From: Halalkalibacter oceani | Lineage (GTDB): Bacteria; Bacillota; Bacilli; Bacillales; Bacillaceae_D | Assembly (NCBI RefSeq): GCF_040544555.1 | Contig: NZ_JBEPKD010000001.1 | Coordinates: forward strand, 620,001-684,000 | Direction of reading: 5' to 3' | DNA: 64,000 nucleotides | The notes under the pieces: model-generated | The model's database searches: none | Told to the model about the DNA's origin: nothing | Seen by the model: only the letters and a program-made list of their open reading frames with translations | Shown here: piece after piece, positions 1 through 8,055 of the stretch | Numbering within the stretch: position 1 is the first letter of the stretch | Layout: the number at the start of each line of letters is the position of its first letter | Translations under genes and position numbers: made by a program

Positions 1-579
1 GATAAATTGCTCAATATACTTGCCGACCATATCACATTCAATATTCACTTTGTCTCCAACCGTTTTTGCGCCAATAATCGTTTCTGTTAAAGTATGTGGA
101 ATAATCGAGATCGTAAAGCTGTGATCATCGACAGAAAAAATTGTCAGGCTTGTGCCATCCACAGCAACTGATCCTTTTTCAACCATATAATGGCGCAGCT
201 CCGGCGATACGGCAATTTGATAATAAACAGCATTATGCTCCGGCTTCTTGGCGATAATCGTTCCGATTCCATCGACATGCCCTGAAACGAAATGCCCGCC
301 AAAGCGCCCGCCGGCACTCATCGCCCGTTCGAGATTGACCTTTGCCCCTCTTCCTAATCCTTGCAGGCTCGTCGCCCGCACCGTCTCCGGCATGATGTCG
401 ACGGTGAAGCTTCCCGCGGTGAAGGAGGTTACCGTGAGGCAGACGCCGTTTACCGCGATGCTATCGCCAAGCTTAACATCGGCTAAAATCCGCTTTGCCG
501 CCAGCTTCATCACCATCGCATCACCGCTTTGCCGCACGTCTTCTATCGTGCCGATTTCTTCAATGATTCCAGTAAACAT
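1..579 (-). CDS. ribE: Riboflavin synthase alpha chain, 3' end off window
   Basis: Catalyses dismutation of two 6,7-dimethyl-8-ribityllumazine molecules to riboflavin, in the cytoplasm. The reading frame begins MFTGIIEEIG, the family's hallmark N-terminus, and shows both lumazine-binding half-repeats: VNGVCLTV and GHVDG in the first, VDGTSLTI in the second. 193 codons are visible; the family is usually about 215, so only the last 20 or so residues lie beyond the left edge. The ATG directly abuts the ribD stop codon, and its GGTGAG ribosome-binding site lies inside the ribD tail, so the two genes are translationally coupled. It is controlled by the upstream FMN riboswitch. ribA and ribH are expected just outside the window (inference). 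Confidence 0.96.
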   Translation of the reverse strand, partial: MFTGIIEEIGTIEDVRQSGDAMVMKLAAKRILADVKLGDSIAVNGVCLTVTSFTAGSFTVDIMPETVRATSLQGLGRGAKVNLERAMSAGGRFGGHFVSGHVDGIGTIIAKKPEHNAVYYQIAVSPELRHYMVEKGSVAVDGTSLTIFSVDDHSFTISIIPHTLTETIIGAKTVGDKVNIECDMVGKYIEQFI

Positions 580-1662
580 TTACTCACCTTCCTTCACAGC
601 TCTTATTTTTATATCGGGGCCAACTGTCGTGACCTCGACAATGTTCAATTCAGGCGCATCGGCTACTTCCGCAATGCCCTCTCCGCCGATCGCCGACGGA
701 GCCGCTGAGCCGCCAAACACTTTTGGCGCCAAGTAGATGATCATCTGATCAATCGCCTTCTCGACGAGAAAGCTGCCATTGACCTCAGCCCCTCCCTCCA
801 CAAAAAGGGAGGTCACCCCTTCGCGCCCGAGAAGCGTCAGAAGATCCCGAATCGTCAATTCCTTCAACCGCATTACCTTTACACCTAATTGATGAAGCTC
901 CGCTTCCTTCTGCGCCGAGGCTTCCTCCGTCGTAACCAGCCAGGTCGGCGCGAGCTGATCCTGAACAATTTTCGCTTCAAGCGGCGTCCGCAGCCGGCGG
1001 TCAAGCACGATCCGGATCGGATTTTTCCCGCCGTTTTCCAGCCTTGCCGTCAAGGAAGGATCGTCAGCCAACACGGTGTTCACACCCACTAAAATCGCAT
1101 CATGCGTATGACGGTAGTAATGGGCGTCTGCACGCGCCTCGGCACTCGTGATCCATTTGCTTTTCCCGGCTACGGTCGCTGTTTTCCCATCAAGCGTCGT
1201 CGCTGATTTCAGCGTGACATAAGGCCGCCGATGCTTCATAAAATGAAAGAACACCCGATTAAGTTCATCGGCCTCCTTCTGACAAACGCCAAATTCTACC
1301 GCAATGCCCGCCTTCCGTAATTTTTCTAGCCCTCGTCCGGCTACTTCCGGATTAGGGTCCCCGGTGGCAATCACAGCCCGTTTTATGCCGCTTTTCACAA
1401 TAAGGTCCGCACAAGGAGGTGTTTTCCCATAATGACTGCACGGCTCAAGTGTGACATAAATCGTCGCTCCCTTAGCCTTTTCCCCGGCCATCGTTAAGGC
1501 GTGCACTTCGGCATGCGCCTCGCCTGCCTTTAAATGAGCCCCGAAGCCGACGATCACTCCGTCTTTAACGACGACTGAGCCGACGACTGGATTCGGCGCC
1601 GTCTGGCCCGCGGTGCTTTCAGCCAGCTTCAGCGCCAGCTTCATATACTCGTAATCGTTCAT
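580..1662 (-). CDS. ribD: Bifunctional riboflavin deaminase/reductase RibD
   Basis: Converts diaminohydroxyphosphoribosylaminopyrimidine into 5-amino-6-ribitylaminouracil phosphate in two steps. The N-terminal half is a zinc cytidine-deaminase-like domain with HAE (H50, E52) and PCSHYGKTPPC (C75, C84). The C-terminal half (about 145-360) is the NADPH reductase domain, with KSATTLDGKTA and a glycine-rich FVEGGAEVNG. Length is 360 residues, normal for the family. I chose the ATG preceded by GGAGG at 11 nt; an upstream in-frame GTG overlaps that site and is less likely. First gene of the rib operon, directly followed by ribE. Confidence 0.96.
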   Translation of the reverse strand: MNDYEYMKLALKLAESTAGQTAPNPVVGSVVVKDGVIVGFGAHLKAGEAHAEVHALTMAGEKAKGATIYVTLEPCSHYGKTPPCADLIVKSGIKRAVIATGDPNPEVAGRGLEKLRKAGIAVEFGVCQKEADELNRVFFHFMKHRRPYVTLKSATTLDGKTATVAGKSKWITSAEARADAHYYRHTHDAILVGVNTVLADDPSLTARLENGGKNPIRIVLDRRLRTPLEAKIVQDQLAPTWLVTTEEASAQKEAELHQLGVKVMRLKELTIRDLLTLLGREGVTSLFVEGGAEVNGSFLVEKAIDQMIIYLAPKVFGGSAAPSAIGGEGIAEVADAPELNIVEVTTVGPDIKIRAVKEGE

Positions 1663-1717
1663 CCTTTCTACCGCCTCCACTCATCTTCGGTTCATCTAGG
1701 GCTTATTATGTACAACA

Positions 1718-1752
1718 AAAAAACCGCCCTTGATCGATTTCAGGGCGGTTTT
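1718..1752 (-). terminator. Intrinsic terminator in the rib leader (riboswitch expression platform)
   Basis: On the minus strand an AACCGCCCT arm and an AGGGCGGTT arm form a stable stem, followed by a run of seven T. It lies between the FMN aptamer and ribD, where a transcription-attenuating platform is expected: with FMN bound, the terminator forms and ribD-ribE are silenced. Confidence 0.9.
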
Positions 1753-1892
1753 GAGATAACGAAATAAACGTACAATTGTCATAAATTGCCGTCATGTCAT
1801 GTGCAGCAGCTAAAAAAAGACACACTTCTCCCGTGATCATAAGCTCTTATTTTAAAAAAGCTTACACGGCCTGCCTGTGGCAGCACACGTTC

Positions 1893-2044
1893 GTTCCTTC
1901 TCCCATCCAGACTTTCACTGTCGGTCCCGGAGTTTCACCAGGTCCACCGCATCCGAAATTCTCACAGATACGGGTCACGGACTAAGAGGCAGCTTCTGCG
2001 CCTCATCACCGCCGGTCGGGATTTTCACCCAGCCCCGAAGAAAC
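1893..2044 (-). ncRNA. FMN riboswitch (RFN element)
   Basis: The minus-strand transcript contains the conserved RFN blocks in order: CTTCGGGGCTGGGTG, AAAATCCCGACCGGCGGT, AGTCCGTGACCC, a variable arm, GGTGGACCTGGTGAAACTCC, GGGACCGACAGTGAAAGTC and TGGATGGGAGAAG. Order and spacing match the six-helix FMN aptamer. It is about 140 nt upstream of the leader terminator and about 230 nt upstream of ribD, so it senses FMN to control riboflavin synthesis. Block identity is unambiguous; end positions are approximate. Confidence 0.95.
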
Positions 2045-2091
2045 ATGTAATTAAATTTGAATATTTCTATTTGATGCTTTTAGTTAATGGA

Positions 2092-2120
2092 ATCTTATCA
2101 CTTAATGTTTATTTAAGCAA
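2092..2120 (-). promoter_or_regulatory. Sigma-A-type promoter of the rib operon
   Basis: TTGCTT and TAAGAT hexamers are separated by exactly 17 nt on the minus strand. The -10 ends about 47 nt before the start of the FMN aptamer, so transcription would include the whole riboswitch. The hexamers are only moderately conserved (4/6 each). Confidence 0.6.
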
Positions 2121-2170
2121 GAAATTTGACTCATATTCGTCCCAATATCTTTTTAACTTTCTGAATTTTT

Positions 2171-2182
2171 GAGTGCGTATTC
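2171..2182. promoter_or_regulatory. Possible outlying operator of the TRAP-cluster regulator
   Basis: GAGTGCGTATTC differs by one base from GAATGCGTATTC in front of the LacI-type regulator gene near 11.4 kb. It lies 6 nt beyond the dctM stop and about 50 nt upstream of the rib -35. It may be chance, a looping auxiliary operator, or a relic. Confidence 0.3.
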
Positions 2183-2188
2183 GACTAA

Positions 2189-3511
2189 TCAAATACCCGA
2201 TTTAGATGGCAACCATAGGACAATATCAGGGAAAAGAATGATAATGGTCGTCACAATCAACATAATAATGACAAAAGGTACGATTCCACGATAAATATGA
2301 GCCATTTTCATTTCCTCTGGGACAATTCCCTTCAAATAAAACAGAGCAAATCCAAATGGTGGCGTTAAAAAAGAGGTTTGCAATAAAACAGCCATTACAG
2401 TCACAACCCACAGCATGTTAAAATCATATAGCTCGATAAGTGGAATGAAAATAGGCAGTACAATTAACACAATTCCAATCCAGTCAATAAACATTCCTAA
2501 AATGAAAGTAATGAGCAGCATGGCGATCAATACTCCCCATTTACCCAACCCAAGACTTTGAACAATATTTTGTACGAGGGTATCCCCGTTTAACGCTAAA
2601 AACATCGAGGTAAAGGCTGAGGCACCTACCATGATAATTAATGCCATCGCTGTTATTTTAGCGGTATTATAAACAGAATCGGAGAGCATTTTCCAGCTGA
2701 ATTTTCTGTAAGCGATTGTCATAAGCAAAGCAAGAAATGCGCCGACTCCTGCTGATTCTGTAGGTGTAGCCGTACCTGTAAAAATTGATCCTAACACGGC
2801 GACAATTAAGATTAGAGGAGGGACTAAATTTATAAGGCTTCCAATAATCCTCTTTTTGATCGGCATGGCAGCCGCCTCCTCTTTCGATAAAGCCGGGCCC
2901 CAATCTGGATTTTTCCAACAAACAATTAGAATGTAGATACAATAAGCTGCAGCTAATATTAATCCGGGCACAATCGAAGACAAGAACAATTGTCCTACTG
3001 ATAGCTGAGTTTGCGCTCCGAGCACGATCAGCATAATACTGGGCGGTATCAGGATTCCCAATGTTCCTCCTGAGGCAATAACCCCGGCTGTTAATTCCTT
3101 TCTATAACCATATTTCATCAGAACAGGTACACCTAAAACTCCCATTGTTACAATCGAGGCACCGACAATGCCCGTCGTAGCCGCAAACACTGTCGAAACC
3201 AAAATAACGGAAAGAGCAACGCCTCCACGAACCGGCCCAAATAAATAACGCATATATTCAAATAAACCATCAGCCACCTTTGAAGCAGACAGAAAATTAG
3301 CCATTAAAGTAAATAAGGGAATAGCTACTAAAGAGTAATTTGTCATATGTCCATAAGTTGTGTTTGTGAATACATTAAAGACATTTGGGCCCCAACCAAT
3401 AACTCCTGCAATCACTCCAACTCCACCTAAAACAAAGGCCAGCTGATGCCCAGTAGCTAAACCAATTATGAGACCGACAAACATACATATCAGTATAATA
3501 ACCTCAATCAT
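2189..3511 (-). CDS. dctM: TRAP transporter large permease, DctM type
   Basis: Twelve-or-so-helix membrane subunit of a tripartite ATP-independent periplasmic transporter that imports small organic acids using an ion gradient. The 440-residue length and hydrophobic profile fit DctM, as do GGTLGILIPPSIMLIVLG in the first half and FIDWIGIVLIVLPIFIPL in the second. It overlaps the small-subunit gene by 8 nt and has an AGGAAGAG ribosome-binding site. It is the last gene of the nine-kilobase catabolic cluster, and no clear terminator follows. Substrate is not determined by sequence; the neighbouring enzymes point to a hydroxy-carboxylate. Confidence 0.93.
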   Translation of the reverse strand: MIEVIILICMFVGLIIGLATGHQLAFVLGGVGVIAGVIGWGPNVFNVFTNTTYGHMTNYSLVAIPLFTLMANFLSASKVADGLFEYMRYLFGPVRGGVALSVILVSTVFAATTGIVGASIVTMGVLGVPVLMKYGYRKELTAGVIASGGTLGILIPPSIMLIVLGAQTQLSVGQLFLSSIVPGLILAAAYCIYILIVCWKNPDWGPALSKEEAAAMPIKKRIIGSLINLVPPLILIVAVLGSIFTGTATPTESAGVGAFLALLMTIAYRKFSWKMLSDSVYNTAKITAMALIIMVGASAFTSMFLALNGDTLVQNIVQSLGLGKWGVLIAMLLITFILGMFIDWIGIVLIVLPIFIPLIELYDFNMLWVVTVMAVLLQTSFLTPPFGFALFYLKGIVPEEMKMAHIYRGIVPFVIIMLIVTTIIILFPDIVLWLPSKSGI

Positions 3512-4022
3512 AGCTACTCTTCCTCTCTACTAAAATGATAACTTTTTTCATGATTTCTGAGATCCCTTGTAATAATAGAAAGAACATAGCAACTGGCAGA
3601 ACGGTTTTTATAGGGTATACCGGAGGAGCAAATGCTGACCAGCTAACCTCCTGCTGCGCCCAGGATAAAGCAGCAAAATGATACCCGCCATAAAGAAGTC
3701 CTATAACAAACGGCAAAAAGAAGATCGAATACGTAATCAAATCGAGGACAGCTTTTGTTTTCAATGAAAATCTTTCGTAAATGATTTCTACCGAAACGAG
3801 ACTTTTATGCAATAAACCGTAAGCAGAAACCATCAGAAAATGAAATGCGAAGATCATCGTCGTAATTTCGAACGTCCAAATAGTAGGCTGGTTAAACACT
3901 CTGCGGCTAATCACTTCAAATACAACCAATAACATCAGGACGACGACAGACCAACTTGATATTTTCCCTACCCATTCCGTCGTTTTATCTAAAGCTTCGG
4001 TTATTTTTTTCATACGTTCCAA
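3504..4022 (-). CDS. dctQ: TRAP transporter small permease, DctQ type
   Basis: Four-helix membrane subunit that pairs with the large permease. Four hydrophobic segments are evident in about 170 residues, with the family-like region FEVISRRVFNQPTIWTFE after the first helix. The start is uncertain: an ATG at 4043 has no ribosome-binding site, whereas a TTG at 4022 has GAGGTG at 8 nt, so I chose the TTG. The 3' end overlaps dctM, implying coupling. A hairpin separates it from the binding-protein gene upstream. Confidence 0.88.
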   Translation of the reverse strand: MERMKKITEALDKTTEWVGKISSWSVVVLMLLVVFEVISRRVFNQPTIWTFEITTMIFAFHFLMVSAYGLLHKSLVSVEIIYERFSLKTKAVLDLITYSIFFLPFVIGLLYGGYHFAALSWAQQEVSWSAFAPPVYPIKTVLPVAMFFLLLQGISEIMKKVIILVERKSSYD

Positions 4023-4046
4023 GAGAATTACACCTCTTTTCATTAG

Positions 4047-4088
4047 TAATAATAGAAGCCCATCAGATTAAATAGGCTTCTATTATTA
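4047..4088 (-). terminator. Intercistronic hairpin between dctP and dctQ
   Basis: A perfect 14-bp stem (TAATAATAGAAGCC and its complement) with a 14-nt loop lies in the 55-nt gap after dctP. It lacks a strong T run. Hairpins here often stabilise or attenuate transcripts so that the binding protein outnumbers the permease; that role is inferred. Confidence 0.65.
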
Positions 4089-4098
4089 TTTCTCTTTG

Positions 4099-5217
4099 TT
4101 ATTGCCCTAAATTGTTGTTATTGCCAAAGCCCCAATCTCCTTGTAAATCCCGGTAAGGTGCATACATTCTTAAGAATGCTTGCTGACTGTCCAGCACTTT
4201 CTTGAAATCTGGATTTTCATTAGCAAGGTCTTCAACAATGTTCATTTTTATCGTTTGCATTTCATCAAGCTCTTCATCTGATAATTGAGTCGTGATAATT
4301 CCATACTCATTGACCATTCTTTCAGCAGCCTCGGCATCCATATATGCAGCCGTTGCCGTATTCATCGACATAGTCACTTTACTAGCTTTTTCCACTACAT
4401 TCTTTAAATCATCCGGTAATTGCTCCCACGCATCCTTATTAATAACAGCGCCATGGAGAGAGCTTGTTTGATGCCAGCCAGGTGTCAACCAGTAATCCGT
4501 AACTTCATGCAGCTTTGCGACATCATCACTCGATGGAGTACTATATTCAGCAGCGTCTATGACTCCTCTTTGCAATGATTCATAAATTTCCTGCCCGGCT
4601 ATCGTTGTCGGTACTGCCCCTAATTCTTCAGCCATCCGACTTTGAATCAGCCCGGCTAATCTGATTTTCATTCCTTTAAAATCTTCGAGTGATTCGATAG
4701 GTTTATTAGATCGTATCCCGGACTCCATGCCAAATAATGTATGAGGAAAGTACACCGTATTAAATTGTCCATAAATTTCGTTGTATAATTCTTGTCCTCC
4801 GCCCGCGTTTATCCATAATAAATAATCCCAATTAGTTAAGCCGAGAGCTTGAGAACCTAATAAATCAAAAGCCGTATTTTTTCCAGACCAGTAATTAGGC
4901 CAGTCCCCGCCAATTTCCACCGTTCCATTGCTTACTGTTTCCAGTACTTGATCTGCCGGGGCTAATTCGCCTACACTGTGCAACTTAATGTTTAATCTTC
5001 CATTGCTTAGCTCATTGACCGTGTCGACAAATGTTTTATCATAATCAAATAACGTGCTACCTTCCGCCCAAACACTTGCCATCCGCCAATTATAAACTTC
5101 CGTACTAGTATTGTTTGGCCCATCATTTGATTCAGTTGAAGATGGTTGCAGGCATCCTGCCAATGATAAAGACATGAAGAAAACAAACATCGTGATAAAC
5201 AAGTGTTTCCATTTCAC
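4099..5217 (-). CDS. dctP: TRAP transporter substrate-binding lipoprotein, DctP type
   Basis: Extracytoplasmic solute receptor that delivers substrate to the DctQM permease. The N-terminus is a lipoprotein signal (basic KWKH, hydrophobic stretch, lipobox LAGC). The body is a DctP fold, with FKGMKIRL and an arginine in the region that usually clamps the ligand carboxylate. The GTG start was chosen because AGGAG stands 8 nt before it and it gives a compact signal peptide; the upstream in-frame extension is unlikely. It lies 150 nt after the aldehyde dehydrogenase gene, with a cre box in the gap. Binding of a carboxylate is known for the family; the actual ligand is unknown. Confidence 0.93.
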   Translation of the reverse strand: MKWKHLFITMFVFFMSLSLAGCLQPSSTESNDGPNNTSTEVYNWRMASVWAEGSTLFDYDKTFVDTVNELSNGRLNIKLHSVGELAPADQVLETVSNGTVEIGGDWPNYWSGKNTAFDLLGSQALGLTNWDYLLWINAGGGQELYNEIYGQFNTVYFPHTLFGMESGIRSNKPIESLEDFKGMKIRLAGLIQSRMAEELGAVPTTIAGQEIYESLQRGVIDAAEYSTPSSDDVAKLHEVTDYWLTPGWHQTSSLHGAVINKDAWEQLPDDLKNVVEKASKVTMSMNTATAAYMDAEAAERMVNEYGIITTQLSDEELDEMQTIKMNIVEDLANENPDFKKVLDSQQAFLRMYAPYRDLQGDWGFGNNNNLGQ

Positions 5218-5285
5218 ACTACTCACTCCTAATCTTAAATTTTCGCTAGCACGAACTTTAAAGAAGTTCAAAGCTGCACCCGGAA

Positions 5286-5301
5286 ATGTAAGCGGTTTCT
5301 A
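5286..5301. promoter_or_regulatory. cre box (CcpA operator) upstream of dctP
   Basis: ATGTAAGCGGTTTCTA fits WTGNAANCGNWNNCWW at every defined position. It lies in the gap between the aldehyde dehydrogenase gene and dctP, about 70 nt upstream of the dctP start, suggesting glucose repression of the transporter. Confidence 0.65.
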
Positions 5302-5367
5302 AAATGACGATGAGCGCCTAAGGACTATTAAACTTGCAGGGCTTCAGATCCTCTCGTTATCCTTTGC

Positions 5368-6825
5368 TTACTGATTCGTTTGGAAACAAACTAATTTTTT
5401 CGTTGTCATTTCTTCCAACGCATATTTTGGCCCTTCCTTGCCTATTCCACTGTCTTTCATTCCGCCATAAGGCATGTGATCTGCGCGAAAATTTGATACT
5501 TCATTAATTTGAACGCCGCCGGCTTGAATATGCTTAATAGCGTAAAAGATATTTTGCATATTGTTACTAAATAATCCAGCTTGCAAGCCGTAACGCGAAT
5601 GATTTACCAATTCTACCGCCTCGCTAAAATCTTCAAATGGGGCTGTGGCAATAACTGGACCAAAAATTTCCTCGCAGCTGACCTTCATATCAGAAGTAAC
5701 GTCTGCCAATAAGGTCGGTTCAAGAATTCTTCCGTTAGTATTTCCTCCTGTAATGATACGTGCGCCTAATGACTCAGCCTCTTTAATCCACTCAGAAATT
5801 CGCTTTGTCTCGTCCTGAGAAATTAATGTCGGCACATCCGTCTCCTCGTCAAACGGGTTTCCAATCTTCATACTCGCTATTTTTTGTCCTAAGCGCTGCA
5901 AAAACTCCTCATAATTTGTTTTATGAACATAAACTCGCTGTACAGATATACAAGATTGACCAACTGATCCGAAGCCGCCAGCATAGCAACGTTCAACTGC
6001 CAACTCAATATTTGCATCCTCATCTACAATCGTCGCTGCGTTCGACCCCAGTTCGAGCAACACTTTTTTATATTTGGCAATTTCGCTTAAATGTTTACCT
6101 ACTGCTGAGCTGCCGGTGAAAGTAACAAGATCAACATCCGGATGCTTCACTAAGTATTCTCCGACTGCCGCTCCGCCGGTAAGCACACTCAACCCTCCTG
6201 CTGGAAGCCCGGCTTCTGCCAAAATTTTGGCCAACTCTATGCTTGATAACGGAGTTGCTCGCGAAGGCTTTAAGATAACCGGATTGCCGCCTGCGAGCGC
6301 TGGACCAATTTTATGCGCTCCAATTAATAACGGGAAGTTAAAACCGGAAATAGCCGCTACAATTCCAACCGGCTCCCGCAACGTAAAAGCAAGACGTCCC
6401 TCCCCTCCTTCCATCGCATCTATTGGAATCATTTCACCTTGCAATTCTTTTGCAGCATCTGCCGAAAAACGCAAGGTGGAAGCAGTACGTATCACTTCAC
6501 CTCTTGCATCTTTAATCGACTTTCCATTCTCAAATACAATTAATGCAGCGATCTCCTCTATCCGTTCTATTAATTTATCTGCGGCTTTATTTAATATTTC
6601 CGCCCGCTTCCATAACGGAAGCTCCGCCAGTTTCTTTTTTGCCGAAACCGCTAAATTTACTGCTTCTTCAGCCTCTTCAACTGTCGCCAGTGAAACATGG
6701 GCAATCACCTCTCCGGTATAGGGGAATTCCAAAGGATACGTTTGCTCAAGGGTCAGCCAGTTCCCCCCGATAGAAATTGGTACCGGTGACTTTATTTCCA
6801 CAGTTTGAATGTTGTTATCAAGCAT
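5368..6825 (-). CDS. NAD(P)-dependent aldehyde dehydrogenase
   Basis: Oxidises an aldehyde to its carboxylate in the cytoplasm. All ALDH landmarks are present in 485 residues: oxyanion-hole Asn163 in GFNFP, general-base Glu258 in LLELGS, and catalytic Cys292 in GQSC. Co-factor segments (LKPSRATPLSS, TFTGSSAVG) are intact. Its start lies 1 nt after the alcohol dehydrogenase stop, so the two are almost certainly one functional pair (alcohol -> aldehyde -> acid). It resembles the lactaldehyde/glyceraldehyde-type subgroup of ALDHs, but substrate cannot be read from sequence. In context it may oxidise mevaldate or a similar semialdehyde (inference). Confidence 0.92.
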   Translation of the reverse strand: MLDNNIQTVEIKSPVPISIGGNWLTLEQTYPLEFPYTGEVIAHVSLATVEEAEEAVNLAVSAKKKLAELPLWKRAEILNKAADKLIERIEEIAALIVFENGKSIKDARGEVIRTASTLRFSADAAKELQGEMIPIDAMEGGEGRLAFTLREPVGIVAAISGFNFPLLIGAHKIGPALAGGNPVILKPSRATPLSSIELAKILAEAGLPAGGLSVLTGGAAVGEYLVKHPDVDLVTFTGSSAVGKHLSEIAKYKKVLLELGSNAATIVDEDANIELAVERCYAGGFGSVGQSCISVQRVYVHKTNYEEFLQRLGQKIASMKIGNPFDEETDVPTLISQDETKRISEWIKEAESLGARIITGGNTNGRILEPTLLADVTSDMKVSCEEIFGPVIATAPFEDFSEAVELVNHSRYGLQAGLFSNNMQNIFYAIKHIQAGGVQINEVSNFRADHMPYGGMKDSGIGKEGPKYALEEMTTKKLVCFQTNQ

Positions 6826-6826
6826 G

Positions 6827-8008
6827 TTATGCCCCCACTTTTCCGTTTAATAATTTTCCAGATAAAGCTCTCTTAAATATTTGCAAGATTTCATCCTCGC
6901 TTAATCGCTTTGGCGAATTACTTTGCAACCGTTCCATTCCATAAGAACTTTTTGCTAGAACAGGAAGAACTTCTTCCTCTATATTCAACTCTTTTAACGA
7001 GGTTGGCAGGTCCAAGCTTCTTTGCATTTCTAATATACGGTTAATAAAGTTCATGATCGTTTCCTGCGATGTACGGCCATTACTTCCGGCTATTTTGGCA
7101 AGTTTTAATACTTTCTCTTGTTCATATTCAGCAACCACTTCCAATACATAAGGAAGAACGACACTATTAGATAGACCATGGGAAAGATGACAATGGACTC
7201 CAAGGGCAAAGGCCAGCCCATGAACCATACCAGCACCCGAGGTCGTGTTCATAACCATCCCTCCGATCATGCTGCCGACTGCCATTTCTGTTCTCGCATT
7301 CAAATCATCACCATTGTCATATGCTTGTTTTAGATGGTTCCATATTTTTTCGAAAGCAAGGAGCGCCAGTTCATCCGTGTATGGGGATGATCGGACAGCG
7401 AGATACCCTTCAATAGCGTGAACCATCGCATCTATTCCTGTATGGGCGGTAATCACCGGCGGCAGAGAAAGAGTTAGTTCGGGATCAATTATTGCCACGC
7501 TTGGCAGAACATGCGGGCTGAATATCGCACTTTTAAGCGATGTATCTTCATCTGTCAAAACGAATACTTGCGACACTTCAGATCCAGTGCCGGAAGTTGT
7601 TGATATTGTAATGATCGGTACGCCGGGTCCTGGAACTCGGTTAATTCCTACAAAATGTAGAATAGGTTCTGAGCGCACTAAAGAGAGCGACACCGCTTTC
7701 GCTACGTCCATTGAACTGCCGCCGCCTAACCCGATTACTAGCTCGACATCATTCGCTTTGCCTAATTCCAATGCAGCTTGATAAATCGCAACCGTCGGCT
7801 CCGCTTTTGTTTCATCAAATACGGTTACATGAAAATCACCATTATCCAATACATGTAAAACCTTGTCTACAATCCCTGCATTTTTCAAACCTTTATCCGT
7901 AACAATAAGCAGGCGCTTAACGCCAAAAGATTTAACCTCATCATTTAAACGGTCAATACTGCCTGCTCCGCAATGAATTCGTGGTGGTGCATAAATCGAA
8001 TAATTCAT
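6827..8008 (-). CDS. Iron-containing (group III) alcohol dehydrogenase
   Basis: NAD(P)-dependent oxidation of a primary or hydroxy-acid alcohol. The nucleotide-binding GGGSSMDVAK and the TTSGTGSE motif are intact. The four metal ligands expected for the family are all visible: Asp193, His197 (DAMVH), His263 and His277 (HLSHG). Length is 393 residues, typical. It lies between the CoA-transferase gene (47-nt gap with a cre box) and the aldehyde dehydrogenase gene. The likely role is the first oxidation step of the cluster's pathway; the alternative is reverse aldehyde reduction. Confidence 0.92.
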   Translation of the reverse strand: MNYSIYAPPRIHCGAGSIDRLNDEVKSFGVKRLLIVTDKGLKNAGIVDKVLHVLDNGDFHVTVFDETKAEPTVAIYQAALELGKANDVELVIGLGGGSSMDVAKAVSLSLVRSEPILHFVGINRVPGPGVPIITISTTSGTGSEVSQVFVLTDEDTSLKSAIFSPHVLPSVAIIDPELTLSLPPVITAHTGIDAMVHAIEGYLAVRSSPYTDELALLAFEKIWNHLKQAYDNGDDLNARTEMAVGSMIGGMVMNTTSGAGMVHGLAFALGVHCHLSHGLSNSVVLPYVLEVVAEYEQEKVLKLAKIAGSNGRTSQETIMNFINRILEMQRSLDLPTSLKELNIEEEVLPVLAKSSYGMERLQSNSPKRLSEDEILQIFKRALSGKLLNGKVGA

Positions 8009-8038
8009 AGCTAATAATCTCCTTTATCTAAAGTTTCT

Positions 8039-8054
8039 TTTTAAGCGCTTACAT
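8039..8054. promoter_or_regulatory. cre box (CcpA operator) before the alcohol dehydrogenase gene
   Basis: On the minus strand ATGTAAGCGCTTAAAA matches the cre consensus with one deviation (A for the conserved C near the end). The core TGTAAGCGCTTA is nearly palindromic. It sits in the short gap between the CoA-transferase and alcohol dehydrogenase genes. Confidence 0.55.
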
Positions 8055-8055
8055 C

